Below are positions 51,227-59,646 of a DNA stretch of 64,000 nt, piece by piece (the stretch's first letter is position 1; the number at the start of each line of letters is the position of its first letter). The position numbers were made by a program, and so were the translations under genes. The notes under the pieces are model-generated. The model had not been told where the DNA came from and did no database searches. It saw nothing but the letters and a program-made list of their open reading frames with translations. The DNA is from Deltaproteobacteria bacterium (lineage in GTDB: Bacteria > Myxococcota_A > UBA796 > CAJQPC01). The stretch spans positions 1 to 64,000 of the forward strand of contig JADKFE010000018.1 of NCBI GenBank assembly GCA_016717595.1, in the 5' to 3' direction.

Positions 51227-53494
51227 TCAGCGCGGGCCCTCTAGGCTGACGGCCTGGTGAACCGTCAGCGCGGTCATGTTGACGATGTCGCTCACGTCGC
51301 TGCCCAAGGCCAAGGCGTTGACGGGCTTGTTGAGGCCGACGAGGATCGGCCCGATGGCCGTGGCGCCGCCCAAGTCGCGCAGGAGCTTGTAGGCGATGTT
51401 CGCCGCGGCGAGGTTGGGGAAGACGAGCACGTTGGCGTCGCCCAAGATGCGCGAGAACGGGAAGAGCTCCGTGGCGCGTTTGGGGTTCACCGCGGTGTCG
51501 GCCTGCAGCTCACCGTCGACCTGCAGATCCGGGCGGCGCTCACGGATGATCGCCAGGGCCTCGCGGACCTTGATCACGTCGGGGTCACGCTTGTGCTCGC
51601 CGAAGTCGGAGTACGACAGAAGCGCCACCTTGGGCGTGTAGCCCATGCTCTCGGCCACAGACGCGGTGTTGATGGCGATGCCGGCCAAGGTCTTGGCGTC
51701 GGGGTTCGTGTTCACCGTGCAGTCGCCGAAGAACAGGCGGCGGTTCTTGAACAGCATGGCGTAGACGCCGGAGACCGCCCCGGCCGCGGGGTTGGCGCCG
51801 ATGGTCTGTAAGGCCGGGCGCATGGTGACCGCGTAGGCCGTCTCTAAGCCGCCGACGAGGCCGTGGGCGAGGCCCTCCCGCACCATCATGCAGCCGAACC
51901 AGGTGGGGCTATGGATCGACTGCCGGGCGCGCTGGCGGGTGAAGCCTTTGCGCTGGCGCAGCTCCCAGAGCTTGTCGGCGAGGCGATCAAAGAGCTCGCC
52001 GTTGTTGGGCTCGATGATCGAGATGCCGCGCATGTCGATGTTGCCTTGCTCGGCGCGCTGGAGGATCTTCCACTCCTCGCCCAACAAGACGGGGTGACAG
52101 ATGCGCTCGTCCACCAAGATCTGCGCCGCGCGCAGCACCCGAGGGTTGGCGCCGTCGGGGAAGACGATGGTCTTGTCCGAGAGCCGGGCGCGGTTCATCA
52201 CCGGGCGCACAAACTCTTTGGAGCGCTCGATCAGGCGCTCCAAGCGGTCTTTGTAGGCGCCGAGATCGACGATGGGCTCACGGGCCACGCCAGAGTCCGC
52301 GGCGGCCTGGGCCACGGCGGGGGCGACCCAGGTGAGCACCCGGGGGTCAAAGGGCTTGGGGATGAGGTAGTCGGGCCCAAAGGAGAGCTTCTCGATGCCG
52401 TAGGCGCGCAGCACCGAGTCGGGCACGTCCTCTTTGGCCAAGGCGGCGATGGCGCGCACGGCGGCCATCTTCATCTCTTCAGTGATGCGCCGGGCCCGGC
52501 AGTCGAGCGCCCCGCGGAACACGAAGGGGAAGCCCAAGACGTTGTTGATCTGGTTGGGGAAGTCGGAGCGGCCCGTGGCGACGATGGCGTCGGGGCGGGC
52601 GGCCTTGGCGTCGTGGTAGGAGATCTCGGGGTCGGGGTTCGCCATGGCGAAGAGGATGGGGTGGTGGCCCATGCTCTTGACCATGTCTTGGGTGATGACC
52701 CCACCGACGGAGAGCCCGACGCAGATGTCGGCGCCGACGATGACGTCGCCCAGGCGCCGCAGCTCGGAGTCTTGGGCGTAGAGCATCTTCTCGGGGAAGT
52801 TGTCTTCAGTGCGTTGGGTGTGAACGAGGCCGTTCACGTCACACAGCCAGACGTTCTCTCGGCGCACGCCGAGGCTCACCATGAGGTTCGCCGTGGCCAA
52901 AGCCGCCGCCCCGGCGCCGGAGAACACGACCTTCACCGAGTGAATGTCTTTGCCCGAGACCTCCAGCGCGTTGAGGAAGGCCGCGCAGCAGATGATCGCC
53001 GTGCCGTGCTGGTCGTCGTGGAAGACCGGGATGTCGAGCTCTTCTTGCAGGCGCTTCTCGATGAAGAAGCAGTCGGGAGAGCGGATGTCCTCTAAGTTGA
53101 TGCCGCCGAAGGTGGGCGCGATGGCCTTCACCGCGGCGATGACCTCTTCAGGCGTCTTGGCGTCGAGCTCGATGTCGAACACGTCGATGTCGGCGAACTT
53201 CTTGAAGAGGTTCGCTTTGCCCTCCATCACCGGCTTACCGGCCTCAGGGCCGATGTTGCCCAGGCCCAGAACGGCGGTGCCGTTGGTGACCACGGCGACG
53301 AGGTTGCCCTTGGCGGTGTACTTGTAGACCGCGTCGGGGTTCTTGAAGATCTCCCGGCAGGGCTCGGCGACGCCGGGGGTGTAGGCCATCGACAGATCAC
53401 GCTGGGAGAGCAGCGGCTTGGTCGGGACGACCTCCAGCTTTCCGGGGCGTCCGCTTGAGTGGTAATCCAGCGCGTCACGCTCGAACGACGACAT
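51227..53494 (-). CDS. maeB: NADP-dependent malic enzyme fused to phosphotransacetylase-like domain
   Basis: A 755-residue MaeB-type enzyme that decarboxylates malate to pyruvate, yielding NADPH. The malic domain has YTPGVAEPCREI, VTNGTAVLGLGNIGPEAGKPVMEGK and FHDDQHGTAI. The NAD(P)-binding motif is VVFSGAGAAALA. From about residue 440 a phosphate acetyltransferase-like domain follows, which in this family is regulatory and inactive. ATG 53494 has GGAGG upstream. The promoter TTGACG-N17-TAAGGG is clear. Divergent from rnpB. Confidence 0.94.
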   Translation of the reverse strand: MSSFERDALDYHSSGRPGKLEVVPTKPLLSQRDLSMAYTPGVAEPCREIFKNPDAVYKYTAKGNLVAVVTNGTAVLGLGNIGPEAGKPVMEGKANLFKKFADIDVFDIELDAKTPEEVIAAVKAIAPTFGGINLEDIRSPDCFFIEKRLQEELDIPVFHDDQHGTAIICCAAFLNALEVSGKDIHSVKVVFSGAGAAALATANLMVSLGVRRENVWLCDVNGLVHTQRTEDNFPEKMLYAQDSELRRLGDVIVGADICVGLSVGGVITQDMVKSMGHHPILFAMANPDPEISYHDAKAARPDAIVATGRSDFPNQINNVLGFPFVFRGALDCRARRITEEMKMAAVRAIAALAKEDVPDSVLRAYGIEKLSFGPDYLIPKPFDPRVLTWVAPAVAQAAADSGVAREPIVDLGAYKDRLERLIERSKEFVRPVMNRARLSDKTIVFPDGANPRVLRAAQILVDERICHPVLLGEEWKILQRAEQGNIDMRGISIIEPNNGELFDRLADKLWELRQRKGFTRQRARQSIHSPTWFGCMMVREGLAHGLVGGLETAYAVTMRPALQTIGANPAAGAVSGVYAMLFKNRRLFFGDCTVNTNPDAKTLAGIAINTASVAESMGYTPKVALLSYSDFGEHKRDPDVIKVREALAIIRERRPDLQVDGELQADTAVNPKRATELFPFSRILGDANVLVFPNLAAANIAYKLLRDLGGATAIGPILVGLNKPVNALALGSDVSDIVNMTALTVHQAVSLEGPR

Positions 53495-53513
53495 ACCGCC
53501 TCCAGGTCGGTCC

Positions 53514-53542
53514 CCCTTAGAAGCGAAGGCAAGCGCCGTCAA
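53514..53542 (-). promoter_or_regulatory. maeB promoter
   Basis: On the minus strand, TTGACG (53542-53537) and TAAGGG (53519-53514) are 17 bp apart, a canonical housekeeping-sigma layout. The predicted start is near 53507, with a leader of about 12 bases containing GGAGG. Confidence 0.65.
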
Positions 53543-53576
53543 GGCGAATGGCCGGGGGTCGGCCACTCTCTGCGCC

Positions 53577-53605
53577 TTGCCGCGTGGCGGCCGCGGGGCT
53601 AATGG
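53577..53605 (+). promoter_or_regulatory. rnpB promoter
   Basis: TTGCCG (53577-53582), 17 bp, then TAATGG (53600-53605). The predicted start six bases later coincides with the first base of RNase P helix P1 at 53612. This mutual agreement supports both calls. Confidence 0.65.
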
Positions 53606-53611
53606 AGCGGC

Positions 53612-54068
53612 GGTCGGAGAGGGTCAGGTGTCCGCCGGTCGTGCCCTCGGGCACGGCGGGAGGAAAGTCCGGGCACCACAGGGCAGAGTGCCGGGTAACG
53701 CCCGGTCGCGGTGACGCGGAGGAAAGCGCAACAGAGAGCAGTCCGCCAGCGCGTCTCTTGAAGGGGCGCGCTCCAGCACCTGTCCGGCGCAACCCCCTGA
53801 TCCCAGGGGCATGGCGGCGGCGCAGACTGGCGGGTTTACCCGGGTAAGGTTGAAAGGGTAGGGTAAGAGCCTACCGGCGGTCCTGGAGACAGGGCCGGCC
53901 AGGCAAACCCCACTTGGTGCAAGGTCGAAGTCGGAGAAAGCGGCCCGCTATCGCTCCGGGGTAGACTGCTTGAGGCCGTCGGCAACGCCGGTCCTAGACG
54001 AATGGACACCACCTCCGACGGGGCGACCCAATGGAGGCACAGAACCCGGCTTAAGAGCCTCTCCGACC
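53612..54068 (+). ncRNA. rnpB: RNase P RNA, type A
   Basis: The catalytic RNA that trims 5' leaders of pre-tRNAs. The terminal helix P1 is formed by GGTCGGAGAGG at 53612-53622 with its exact complement ending at 54068. Conserved core segments are present: GAGGAAAGTCCGGGC (about 53649-53663), GGTAAGAGCC-type text around 53861, and the 3' CAGAACCCGGCTTA (about 54040-54053). The RNA is about 457 nt, slightly long, with GC-rich stems. It lies divergent to maeB and just before the convergent end of an oxidoreductase gene. Confidence 0.95.
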
Positions 54069-54071
54069 ATC

Positions 54072-54096
54072 CCCCTCACCACGACCTCGTGAGGGG
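54072..54096. terminator. Hairpin after rnpB
   Basis: CCCCTCAC (54072-54079) and GTGAGGGG (54089-54096) form a perfect eight-base-pair stem, four bases after the RNase P RNA end and one base before the stop of the convergent gene. It lacks a T-tract but is well placed to end both transcripts. Confidence 0.5.
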
Positions 54097-54097
54097 C

Positions 54098-56212
54098 TCA
54101 GATCGCCAACTGCCACTCGCCGCGCTCGCCCAGGCGCAGCACGTCCATCGGGCAGACCTCGACGCAGATCCCGCACTGAATACAGGCGGAGTCGCCGTTG
54201 GACAGCTCCCGCTGGCGCTGGGCGTAGGCCATCACGTCGATGCCCATCTGGCAGTGGCGGGTACATTCGCCGCAGGCGATGCACTTGTTGTTGGAGAGGA
54301 TCGCCACCTTGGCGAAACGCCGGGCGAGGCGCTCCATGTAGGCCCGCAGAGGGCAGAAGAAGCGGCACCAGACGCGGTTGCCGAGCACGGGGTAGAGCGC
54401 CACCCCGGCGATGCTCGCCAGCCAGAAGTCCACGACGAGGCCGTACCAGCTCTGGGCGAAGGCCTTCACGTTGTACAGCGCCCCGGCGGCGACAAACTGC
54501 CAGGCGTCGTTGAGGATCAACAGGGTGACGGGCACGGCCATGAACAGGATGAGCTGCCCGGCGCCTTCAGCGCGTTTGGCGGCGGCGCCGCGGGGGGCGA
54601 GGTGGCGGAAGAGGTCGCCCACCGTCTCGGCGAGGCCGCCGCAGCCGCAGAGGGTGGAGCAGAAGGCCTCGCCGTTTCGCCGGACATACCAAGGGATGAG
54701 CACAAAGGCCGAGAGGGCGCCCACCCCGAGCCACAACACGGCGGTGAGGGTGTCGCCCCCGGCCCAGCTCGGCGCGTCCACCAACGACCAGATCGACAGC
54801 GGCCAGGGCACGGTCAAGGCGTAGACCTTCCACGGGCGCTCGATCACCAAGGGCGCGAGCAGCTCGGGGATGCCGAACAGAAACACCCACTGAAAGCCGA
54901 TGAGCGACCACAGCCGCCGCCGCTGGGTGGGGCTCGGCCAGCGGGTGAGGGCCTTGAGGCCGAAGCCCAAGATCAAGGCGGAGTACAGGCAGGTGCCCCA
55001 GAAAGACGCGTCTACGGTGCGAAAGCCTAAGTCCACCTCCAAGAGCTTGGGCACCGCGCCCAGCACGTCGCCCTCGCCGAAGGGGAAGTAGCCCTTCTTC
55101 TGCTTGAGCACGTAGAACAGCCAGGTGAACACGGCGAAGGAGACGATCCAGGCCACACGCCCGGGGCTCGGGTCACCCTCCATCCGCACGCCGAGGCGGC
55201 GCAGAAAGTCCGTGGGCAAGGCCGCGCCGATGAGCACCAAGGCGTCATCGAAGGGCACACGTCGCTCGGCCCCGGCGACGCTGAGCAGGGCGGCGTCCCC
55301 AATGAGGTCTCTCGCCTGGGCGTCGGCGTGTACGGTGAGGCGCCCGGCGCTGGCCAAGGCGCGAAGGCGCTGGAGGTTCTTCTCTTTGGGGCGGGTGAGC
55401 GCGGCGCCGCGGTGGGCGAGGGTGACGACGGCCCCGGCCTCGGCGCAGTCGCAGGCGGCCTCCACCGCGGAGTCCCCGCCGCCGATGATCAACAGGCGCC
55501 GCCCGGCGTAGAGGGCGGGGTCGATCAGGGCGTGTTTGACGCGGTCCTCATCGTCTTCGCCGGGCACGTTGAGCCGGGTGAGGTTGCCCCGGCGCCCCGT
55601 GGCGAGGATCACCCGCCGCGCGCGCAGCGCTCGTTTGGCCCCGCCGGGCCCCGCCTGAACCTCACAATGAAGCTCACCGCTCACCCGGCGCAGGCCGAGG
55701 AGCTCCAAAGGCGCCTCGATGGGCAGGTTCTTGGCGGCCAGGGCGTCTTCCCAGCGGCGCACCAGCTCGTCTACGGGGGCGTCGTCAAACCACAGGCCGC
55801 CGGGGGTTGGCAGAGACCGGGGCTCGGCGAAGATCAGCTTCTTCTTGGGGAAGTGGTGAATCGTGGCGAAGGGCAGCTCACGCTCGATGACCCGGTGACG
55901 GAAGGGGCCGCCCTCAAGGGCCAAGGCGGCGCCGACGCCCGCCGGGCCCGCGCCGACGATGAGCACGTCTAGCAGCTCGGGATCTTCGCTGGGGGCGCCG
56001 AGGCCAGCGGCGATGCGCTGGCCTAAGGCGTGGCCTTGGTGTAAGGCGGCCTTGATGATCGGGGCGTCGGCGAGATCCCCGACGATGTACAGGCCGGGCA
56101 CGCTCGACTGACGATCCGCGTCAAGCTCGGGCAGGGCCCGCACGCCGACCTGGGCGGAGAAGCCGACGCGCTGCCACCAGGACTCAGAGGCCAACATCGA
56201 CGACGACGACAT
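54098..56212 (-). CDS. FAD-dependent oxidoreductase fused to NapH/NosR-like 4Fe-4S membrane module
   Basis: A 704-residue fusion. The N-terminus (about 22-70) resembles the C-terminal tail of an FAD reductase (SVPGLYIVGDLADAPIIK...GHALGQ). A thioredoxin-reductase-like unit follows, with VLIVGAGPAGVGAAL (about 82-96) and LLIIGGGDSAVEAA (about 240-253). From about residue 345 there are six or so membrane segments with CSTLCGCGG and CRFFCPLRAY, as in NapH/NosR. Two ferredoxin clusters (CIACGECTRHC, CIQCGICVEVCP) close the protein. This would pass electrons from NAD(P)H to or from a membrane or periplasmic acceptor. The start is ATG 56212. Confidence 0.85.
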   Translation of the reverse strand: MSSSSMLASESWWQRVGFSAQVGVRALPELDADRQSSVPGLYIVGDLADAPIIKAALHQGHALGQRIAAGLGAPSEDPELLDVLIVGAGPAGVGAALALEGGPFRHRVIERELPFATIHHFPKKKLIFAEPRSLPTPGGLWFDDAPVDELVRRWEDALAAKNLPIEAPLELLGLRRVSGELHCEVQAGPGGAKRALRARRVILATGRRGNLTRLNVPGEDDEDRVKHALIDPALYAGRRLLIIGGGDSAVEAACDCAEAGAVVTLAHRGAALTRPKEKNLQRLRALASAGRLTVHADAQARDLIGDAALLSVAGAERRVPFDDALVLIGAALPTDFLRRLGVRMEGDPSPGRVAWIVSFAVFTWLFYVLKQKKGYFPFGEGDVLGAVPKLLEVDLGFRTVDASFWGTCLYSALILGFGLKALTRWPSPTQRRRLWSLIGFQWVFLFGIPELLAPLVIERPWKVYALTVPWPLSIWSLVDAPSWAGGDTLTAVLWLGVGALSAFVLIPWYVRRNGEAFCSTLCGCGGLAETVGDLFRHLAPRGAAAKRAEGAGQLILFMAVPVTLLILNDAWQFVAAGALYNVKAFAQSWYGLVVDFWLASIAGVALYPVLGNRVWCRFFCPLRAYMERLARRFAKVAILSNNKCIACGECTRHCQMGIDVMAYAQRQRELSNGDSACIQCGICVEVCPMDVLRLGERGEWQLAI

Positions 56213-56224
56213 CACCACACCCTC

Positions 56225-56246
56225 GGGCTACACAGCACGTTAGCCC
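56225..56246. promoter_or_regulatory. Inverted repeat between divergent genes
   Basis: GGGCTA (56225-56230), ten bases, TAGCCC (56241-56246). It sits in the 52-bp gap between the FAD/4Fe-4S fusion gene and the sulfatase-fold gene. It overlaps TACACA (a plus-strand -10 candidate) and TAACGT on the minus strand, downstream of TTGACT. It is a plausible operator; the regulator is unknown. Confidence 0.4.
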
Positions 56247-56264
56247 ATTCGGCCTGGAGTCAAC

Positions 56265-57422
56265 GTGCGCCCCCTGTTGATCTGCCTCTCGCTCGGCCAG
56301 CTCACCGCCTGCTCCACGGAGCCCGGCCCGCCTGGGGTGCTGATCATCACCCTCGACACTTGGCGCGCGGACCACCTCAGCGCTGAGCTGGCGCCGAACC
56401 TGCACAAGCTCGCCACGACGGGCCTCCAGTTTCACAACGCCTGGACCCCCATCGGCCTCACCACCCCGGCCCACGCGAGCCTGTTCACCGGCCTTCTGCC
56501 GCCCCAGCATGGCCTGCGGGGCAACAACCACCACGGCTATCACCTCGCCGAGACCCACCAGACCCTCGCCGAGCAGGTGAAGGCCCAGGGCTGGGCGACG
56601 GCGGCCTTCGTCTCGTCGTACCCGGCGGGGCCCGAGGGTGGGCTGCACCAAGGCTTCGAGACGTCGAGCGCGCCGGACTCAGGCGAGCGGCCCACGGCGG
56701 AGACGGTCGGGTTGGCCCAGGCGTGGCTCGGCGCCCAGACCGGGCCTTGGCTTTTGTGGGCCCATGTGAACGATCCCCACGGGCCCTACGCCCCGGACGC
56801 CGCCGATCTCGCCGCGGTGGGAGGCGGTGACGACGACAAGGCGCGGTATCGCGGTGAGGTTCACCAGGCCGATCGTCTGCTCGGCCCGCTCATCACCGAG
56901 GCCCAGGCCCGGGGCGCGCTCATCGTCATCACCGCGGATCACGGCGAGGTCCACAGCGAGGAGCGCTGCGGCTGGCAGCACGAGCGCTCCTCCTCGCCGG
57001 TCGTGCTGCGGGTGCCGCTGGTCATCGCCGGGCCGGGCGTGCCGCAGGGCCGCCGCGACGGCCTCGTCGGCCTCACCGACATCGCCCACACCGCGCTCAC
57101 CTGGGCCAAGCTGCCGCCGCTGCCCTCCGCCGCCCAGAGCCTCGATCTCCTCGCCGGGGAAGATCCCTCTCGGGCGCTGTGGGCCGCCGAGTCGGGCCTC
57201 TGCGATCCCGAGTGTACGCCGGGCTGTAATCCCACGGGATTCTTAGGAAAGGATCGGGTTGTGTATGGAGCGCAAGGTGGTTTGTATGTTGTTCGTCCTG
57301 GCTTTGGAGAGTATGGTGAGCGTGATCTCGCCCCTGGATTAGAGAGTTATGACCTTCCGCTCCCGCCTCCGGGATCTCCTGACGGCGATCAGGCTCGCGC
57401 GTTGGGCTACCAAGACCCGTAA
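56265..57422 (+). CDS. Sulfatase-fold (alkaline phosphatase superfamily) lipoprotein
   Basis: A 385-residue lipoprotein starting at GTG 56265 (LTAC, Cys16). The alkaline-phosphatase superfamily metal ligands appear in ITLDTWRADHL (D31) and ITADHGE. At the place of the sulfatase formylglycine motif C/S-x-P-S/A-R it has T66-T-P-A-H70. It therefore cannot be a formylglycine sulfatase and may use Thr66 as the nucleophile, as phosphodiesterase-like relatives do. A Cys-rich segment (CDPECTPGC) lies near the end. Codon use changes to A/T-ending codons over the last 45 or so codons. Confidence 0.82.
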   Translation: MRPLLICLSLGQLTACSTEPGPPGVLIITLDTWRADHLSAELAPNLHKLATTGLQFHNAWTPIGLTTPAHASLFTGLLPPQHGLRGNNHHGYHLAETHQTLAEQVKAQGWATAAFVSSYPAGPEGGLHQGFETSSAPDSGERPTAETVGLAQAWLGAQTGPWLLWAHVNDPHGPYAPDAADLAAVGGGDDDKARYRGEVHQADRLLGPLITEAQARGALIVITADHGEVHSEERCGWQHERSSSPVVLRVPLVIAGPGVPQGRRDGLVGLTDIAHTALTWAKLPPLPSAAQSLDLLAGEDPSRALWAAESGLCDPECTPGCNPTGFLGKDRVVYGAQGGLYVVRPGFGEYGERDLAPGLESYDLPLPPPGSPDGDQARALGYQDP

Positions 57423-57609
57423 ACCTGGATTTTTTGGATCTTTGAGTGGATGTAAGGGCAGTGTCATACTTGGGAGGTCCGCTGGGGGCAAGTCGCCGGT
57501 ATAGTGACCTTTCGGCGCGCTGAGATCGTCGGCTCCCTGCACAAGATGTTCGGGGAGCCCGACGCTGAGTTGGGCCACGCGTGCGGGCGCTCGCCCGGGA
57601 GGTGTGATC

Positions 57610-58932
57610 ATGGCGGAAGAGAGCCACTTCTCAGGCGCGGACGCTCGACGCCCTTGGGCGCTGCCGTCTAGCCTCACCCACCTCATCGCCGACCGATTCC
57701 AGGCCCTCGGGCGGATTCAGCGTGGGCCTCAGGCGTCGTTGTACCTGTGCATCGACCACGAGGACGACGCCGAGGTCATCCTCAAGGTCTTCGACCGAGA
57801 TCCCCTCGATCTCGACGCCGCTCAGCCGCCTTTGGCCGCCGCGCTCTTGCAGGAGCATCCCGTCAAAGGGACGCCTGTGGTGGTGGAGGTCGGTGTTGTA
57901 GACGGCCACGCCTTCGTCGTGACGGAGATGGTGCGCGGCCAGAGCCTCGCGGCGCGGCTTCAAGAGGGCCCGATGTCGATCCTGCGGGCGGTGGAGCTCG
58001 TCCACATCCTCGCCGGTGTGCTCGCCCAAGCGCACACCTTGGGCATCGTTCATGGCGATCTCAAGCCCCGCAACGTGCTCTTTGGGGAAGACGACGGCCG
58101 GCCTCTGGTGCTCGACTTCGGGCGCGCGGTGCCCCCGGCGCTCATCCCGTCGTTGTCCGCTGAAGAGGGCCGTGAGGCCGTGATGTTCCTCGCGCCCGAG
58201 CAGCTCAGCGGCGGCGCCCCGACGGCGGCCTCTGATGTCTACGCCCTGGGCGTGCTCCTCTACCGCCTGATCTCCGGCCACGACCCCTTCCCCGGCGAGA
58301 CCGCCGCCGAGATCCTCCGCGCCCGCGCCAGCCAGCCCGCCACGCCGATTGAGTCGGTGATGCAGGACGCTGAGCTGCCCGCCGTGCTGCAGTGGATCGT
58401 CACCCGCTGCATCGCGCCAGAGCCCAAAGACCGGTTCGGCGACGCGGTGAAGCTCTCGCGGGTGCTGGAGACCTGGGCGAGCGTGACGTCCCCGCCCCAA
58501 GACGCCGTGGCTGAGCGTGATCCGCTGACAGACCCCAACCTTCACATTCCCCCCTCCGGCGCCGGTGACGCCTCGAAGGACTCGGAGCCCGACGCTGAGT
58601 TTTGGGGCTGCCCGGTGAACGGCCCCACCTTGGAGCCGACCTTGGAGCTGCGCGCTCCCGCCGCGCCCTTGATGGAGCAGCACCACGTTCGCGCGTGGCA
58701 CGTAGATCTCGACGCGGCGGCGGCGGTGCATGAGGCCCTCGTCGCCGCCGAGAGCGAGCCCACCCAGCCCGGCGTCGCGATCGCCGCGCCGATCTTGGCC
58801 CCCGTGGCCGAGGCGCCGCTTCGTGTCGCCCCGCCGCCTCCGCCCGCCGCCGCGCCGGGGGTGCCCACGTACGCCTGGGGCCTCGCCGCCGTGGCCGCGA
58901 TCGGCGGCCTCGCCGCGTACCTCTTGGGTTAG
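57610..58932 (+). CDS. Membrane-anchored eukaryotic-like Ser/Thr protein kinase
   Basis: A 440-residue kinase. The invariant Lys is in VILKVF (K59). The catalytic loop is HGDLKPRN (D150; HGD replaces HRD, so an RD-type activation switch is absent). DFG is at 169-171, and the P+1 region is MFLAPEQ. The glycine loop is degenerate (LGRIQRGPQASLY), so activity is uncertain. A Pro/Ala-rich linker leads to a C-terminal membrane segment (about 418-438), placing the kinase domain in the cytoplasm. The last four bases overlap the convergent NnrU-like gene. Confidence 0.86.
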   Translation: MAEESHFSGADARRPWALPSSLTHLIADRFQALGRIQRGPQASLYLCIDHEDDAEVILKVFDRDPLDLDAAQPPLAAALLQEHPVKGTPVVVEVGVVDGHAFVVTEMVRGQSLAARLQEGPMSILRAVELVHILAGVLAQAHTLGIVHGDLKPRNVLFGEDDGRPLVLDFGRAVPPALIPSLSAEEGREAVMFLAPEQLSGGAPTAASDVYALGVLLYRLISGHDPFPGETAAEILRARASQPATPIESVMQDAELPAVLQWIVTRCIAPEPKDRFGDAVKLSRVLETWASVTSPPQDAVAERDPLTDPNLHIPPSGAGDASKDSEPDAEFWGCPVNGPTLEPTLELRAPAAPLMEQHHVRAWHVDLDAAAAVHEALVAAESEPTQPGVAIAAPILAPVAEAPLRVAPPPPPAAAPGVPTYAWGLAAVAAIGGLAAYLLG

Positions 58933-59594
58933 CCGCCAAACAGCGGCGCGTGAAACACCCGCAGGACGAGGCCGACGCCGACGCCCGCCGCCAGCGCGCC
59001 CCAGCTCCTGGCGTCTAACGCGCCGAGCCGCAGCGGGTTGGGGAAGAAGCTCGTCTCGGCGACAACGGCGGCATAGGCCGGGTTAGCAGCCGACTTTCGG
59101 TGATCTTGGTGCATCGCGCCGAGGATCCCCGTGAGCAGCATCGTGCCAAAGAACAGCACGTCGGTGAGCCAGCCGTTCACCACGAGGTGCCCCGTCGCCC
59201 ACAAGCTGACGCCCATCATCAGCGGGTGGCGTGTGATTTGGCTGAGCCCCCGCGCCTCCATCGGCAGGCCCTGCATCGTCGTGGCGATGGACGAGGGGGC
59301 GGGCCGCACCGTGCCGGCCACCATAAAGCCAAAGCCGAGGAGCACGATCAGCTCAACCGCGTGCCCGACGGGGCCGCCGCGAAGCATCCACAGCGCGGGG
59401 CCTTGGTGCCGCGCGCCCCACCAGCTCACGGTGAGCGGGATCAGCGTCGCGAAGGAGATCAGCGAGTACAGCCCCAGATACGCTCCGACGCCGAGTCGGG
59501 CGACCAGCGCGGCGCGCAGCGGCGGGTGAGGGAGCGCGAGGTGGGTGACGAGGAACAGCCCCGCGAACAGCGCGATGAGGAGGATTGGGTCCAT
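58929..59594 (-). CDS. NnrU-family membrane protein
   Basis: A 221-residue integral membrane protein with about six hydrophobic segments. The motif ITRHPLMMGVSLWATGHLVVNG is the NnrU/isoprenylcysteine methyltransferase-like signature. NnrU was named for nitric-oxide reductase gene clusters, but no denitrification genes are here. The ATG at 59594 is preceded by TAGAGT only six bases upstream, suggesting a leaderless mRNA. It is divergent from the CocE-type gene, with 52 bp between. Confidence 0.85.
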   Translation of the reverse strand: MDPILLIALFAGLFLVTHLALPHPPLRAALVARLGVGAYLGLYSLISFATLIPLTVSWWGARHQGPALWMLRGGPVGHAVELIVLLGFGFMVAGTVRPAPSSIATTMQGLPMEARGLSQITRHPLMMGVSLWATGHLVVNGWLTDVLFFGTMLLTGILGAMHQDHRKSAANPAYAAVVAETSFFPNPLRLGALDARSWGALAAGVGVGLVLRVFHAPLFGG

Positions 59595-59646
59595 ATGCGC
59601 ACTCTACACCCTCGCCGCGCCCCAGGGCGGGTTTACACTCAGGCGC
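59595..59646. promoter_or_regulatory. Divergent promoter region with two leaderless-type -10 elements
   Basis: On the minus strand TAGAGT ends six bases before ATG 59594. On the plus strand TACACT (59634-59639) ends seven bases before ATG 59647. Neither start has a ribosome-binding site, matching the pattern at 45070-45087. Confidence 0.45.

Noticed and set aside
51863..53095. 410-codon plus-strand frame opposite maeB
   Set aside because: Antisense to a highly conserved enzyme with clear motifs; composition is typical of a shadow frame.
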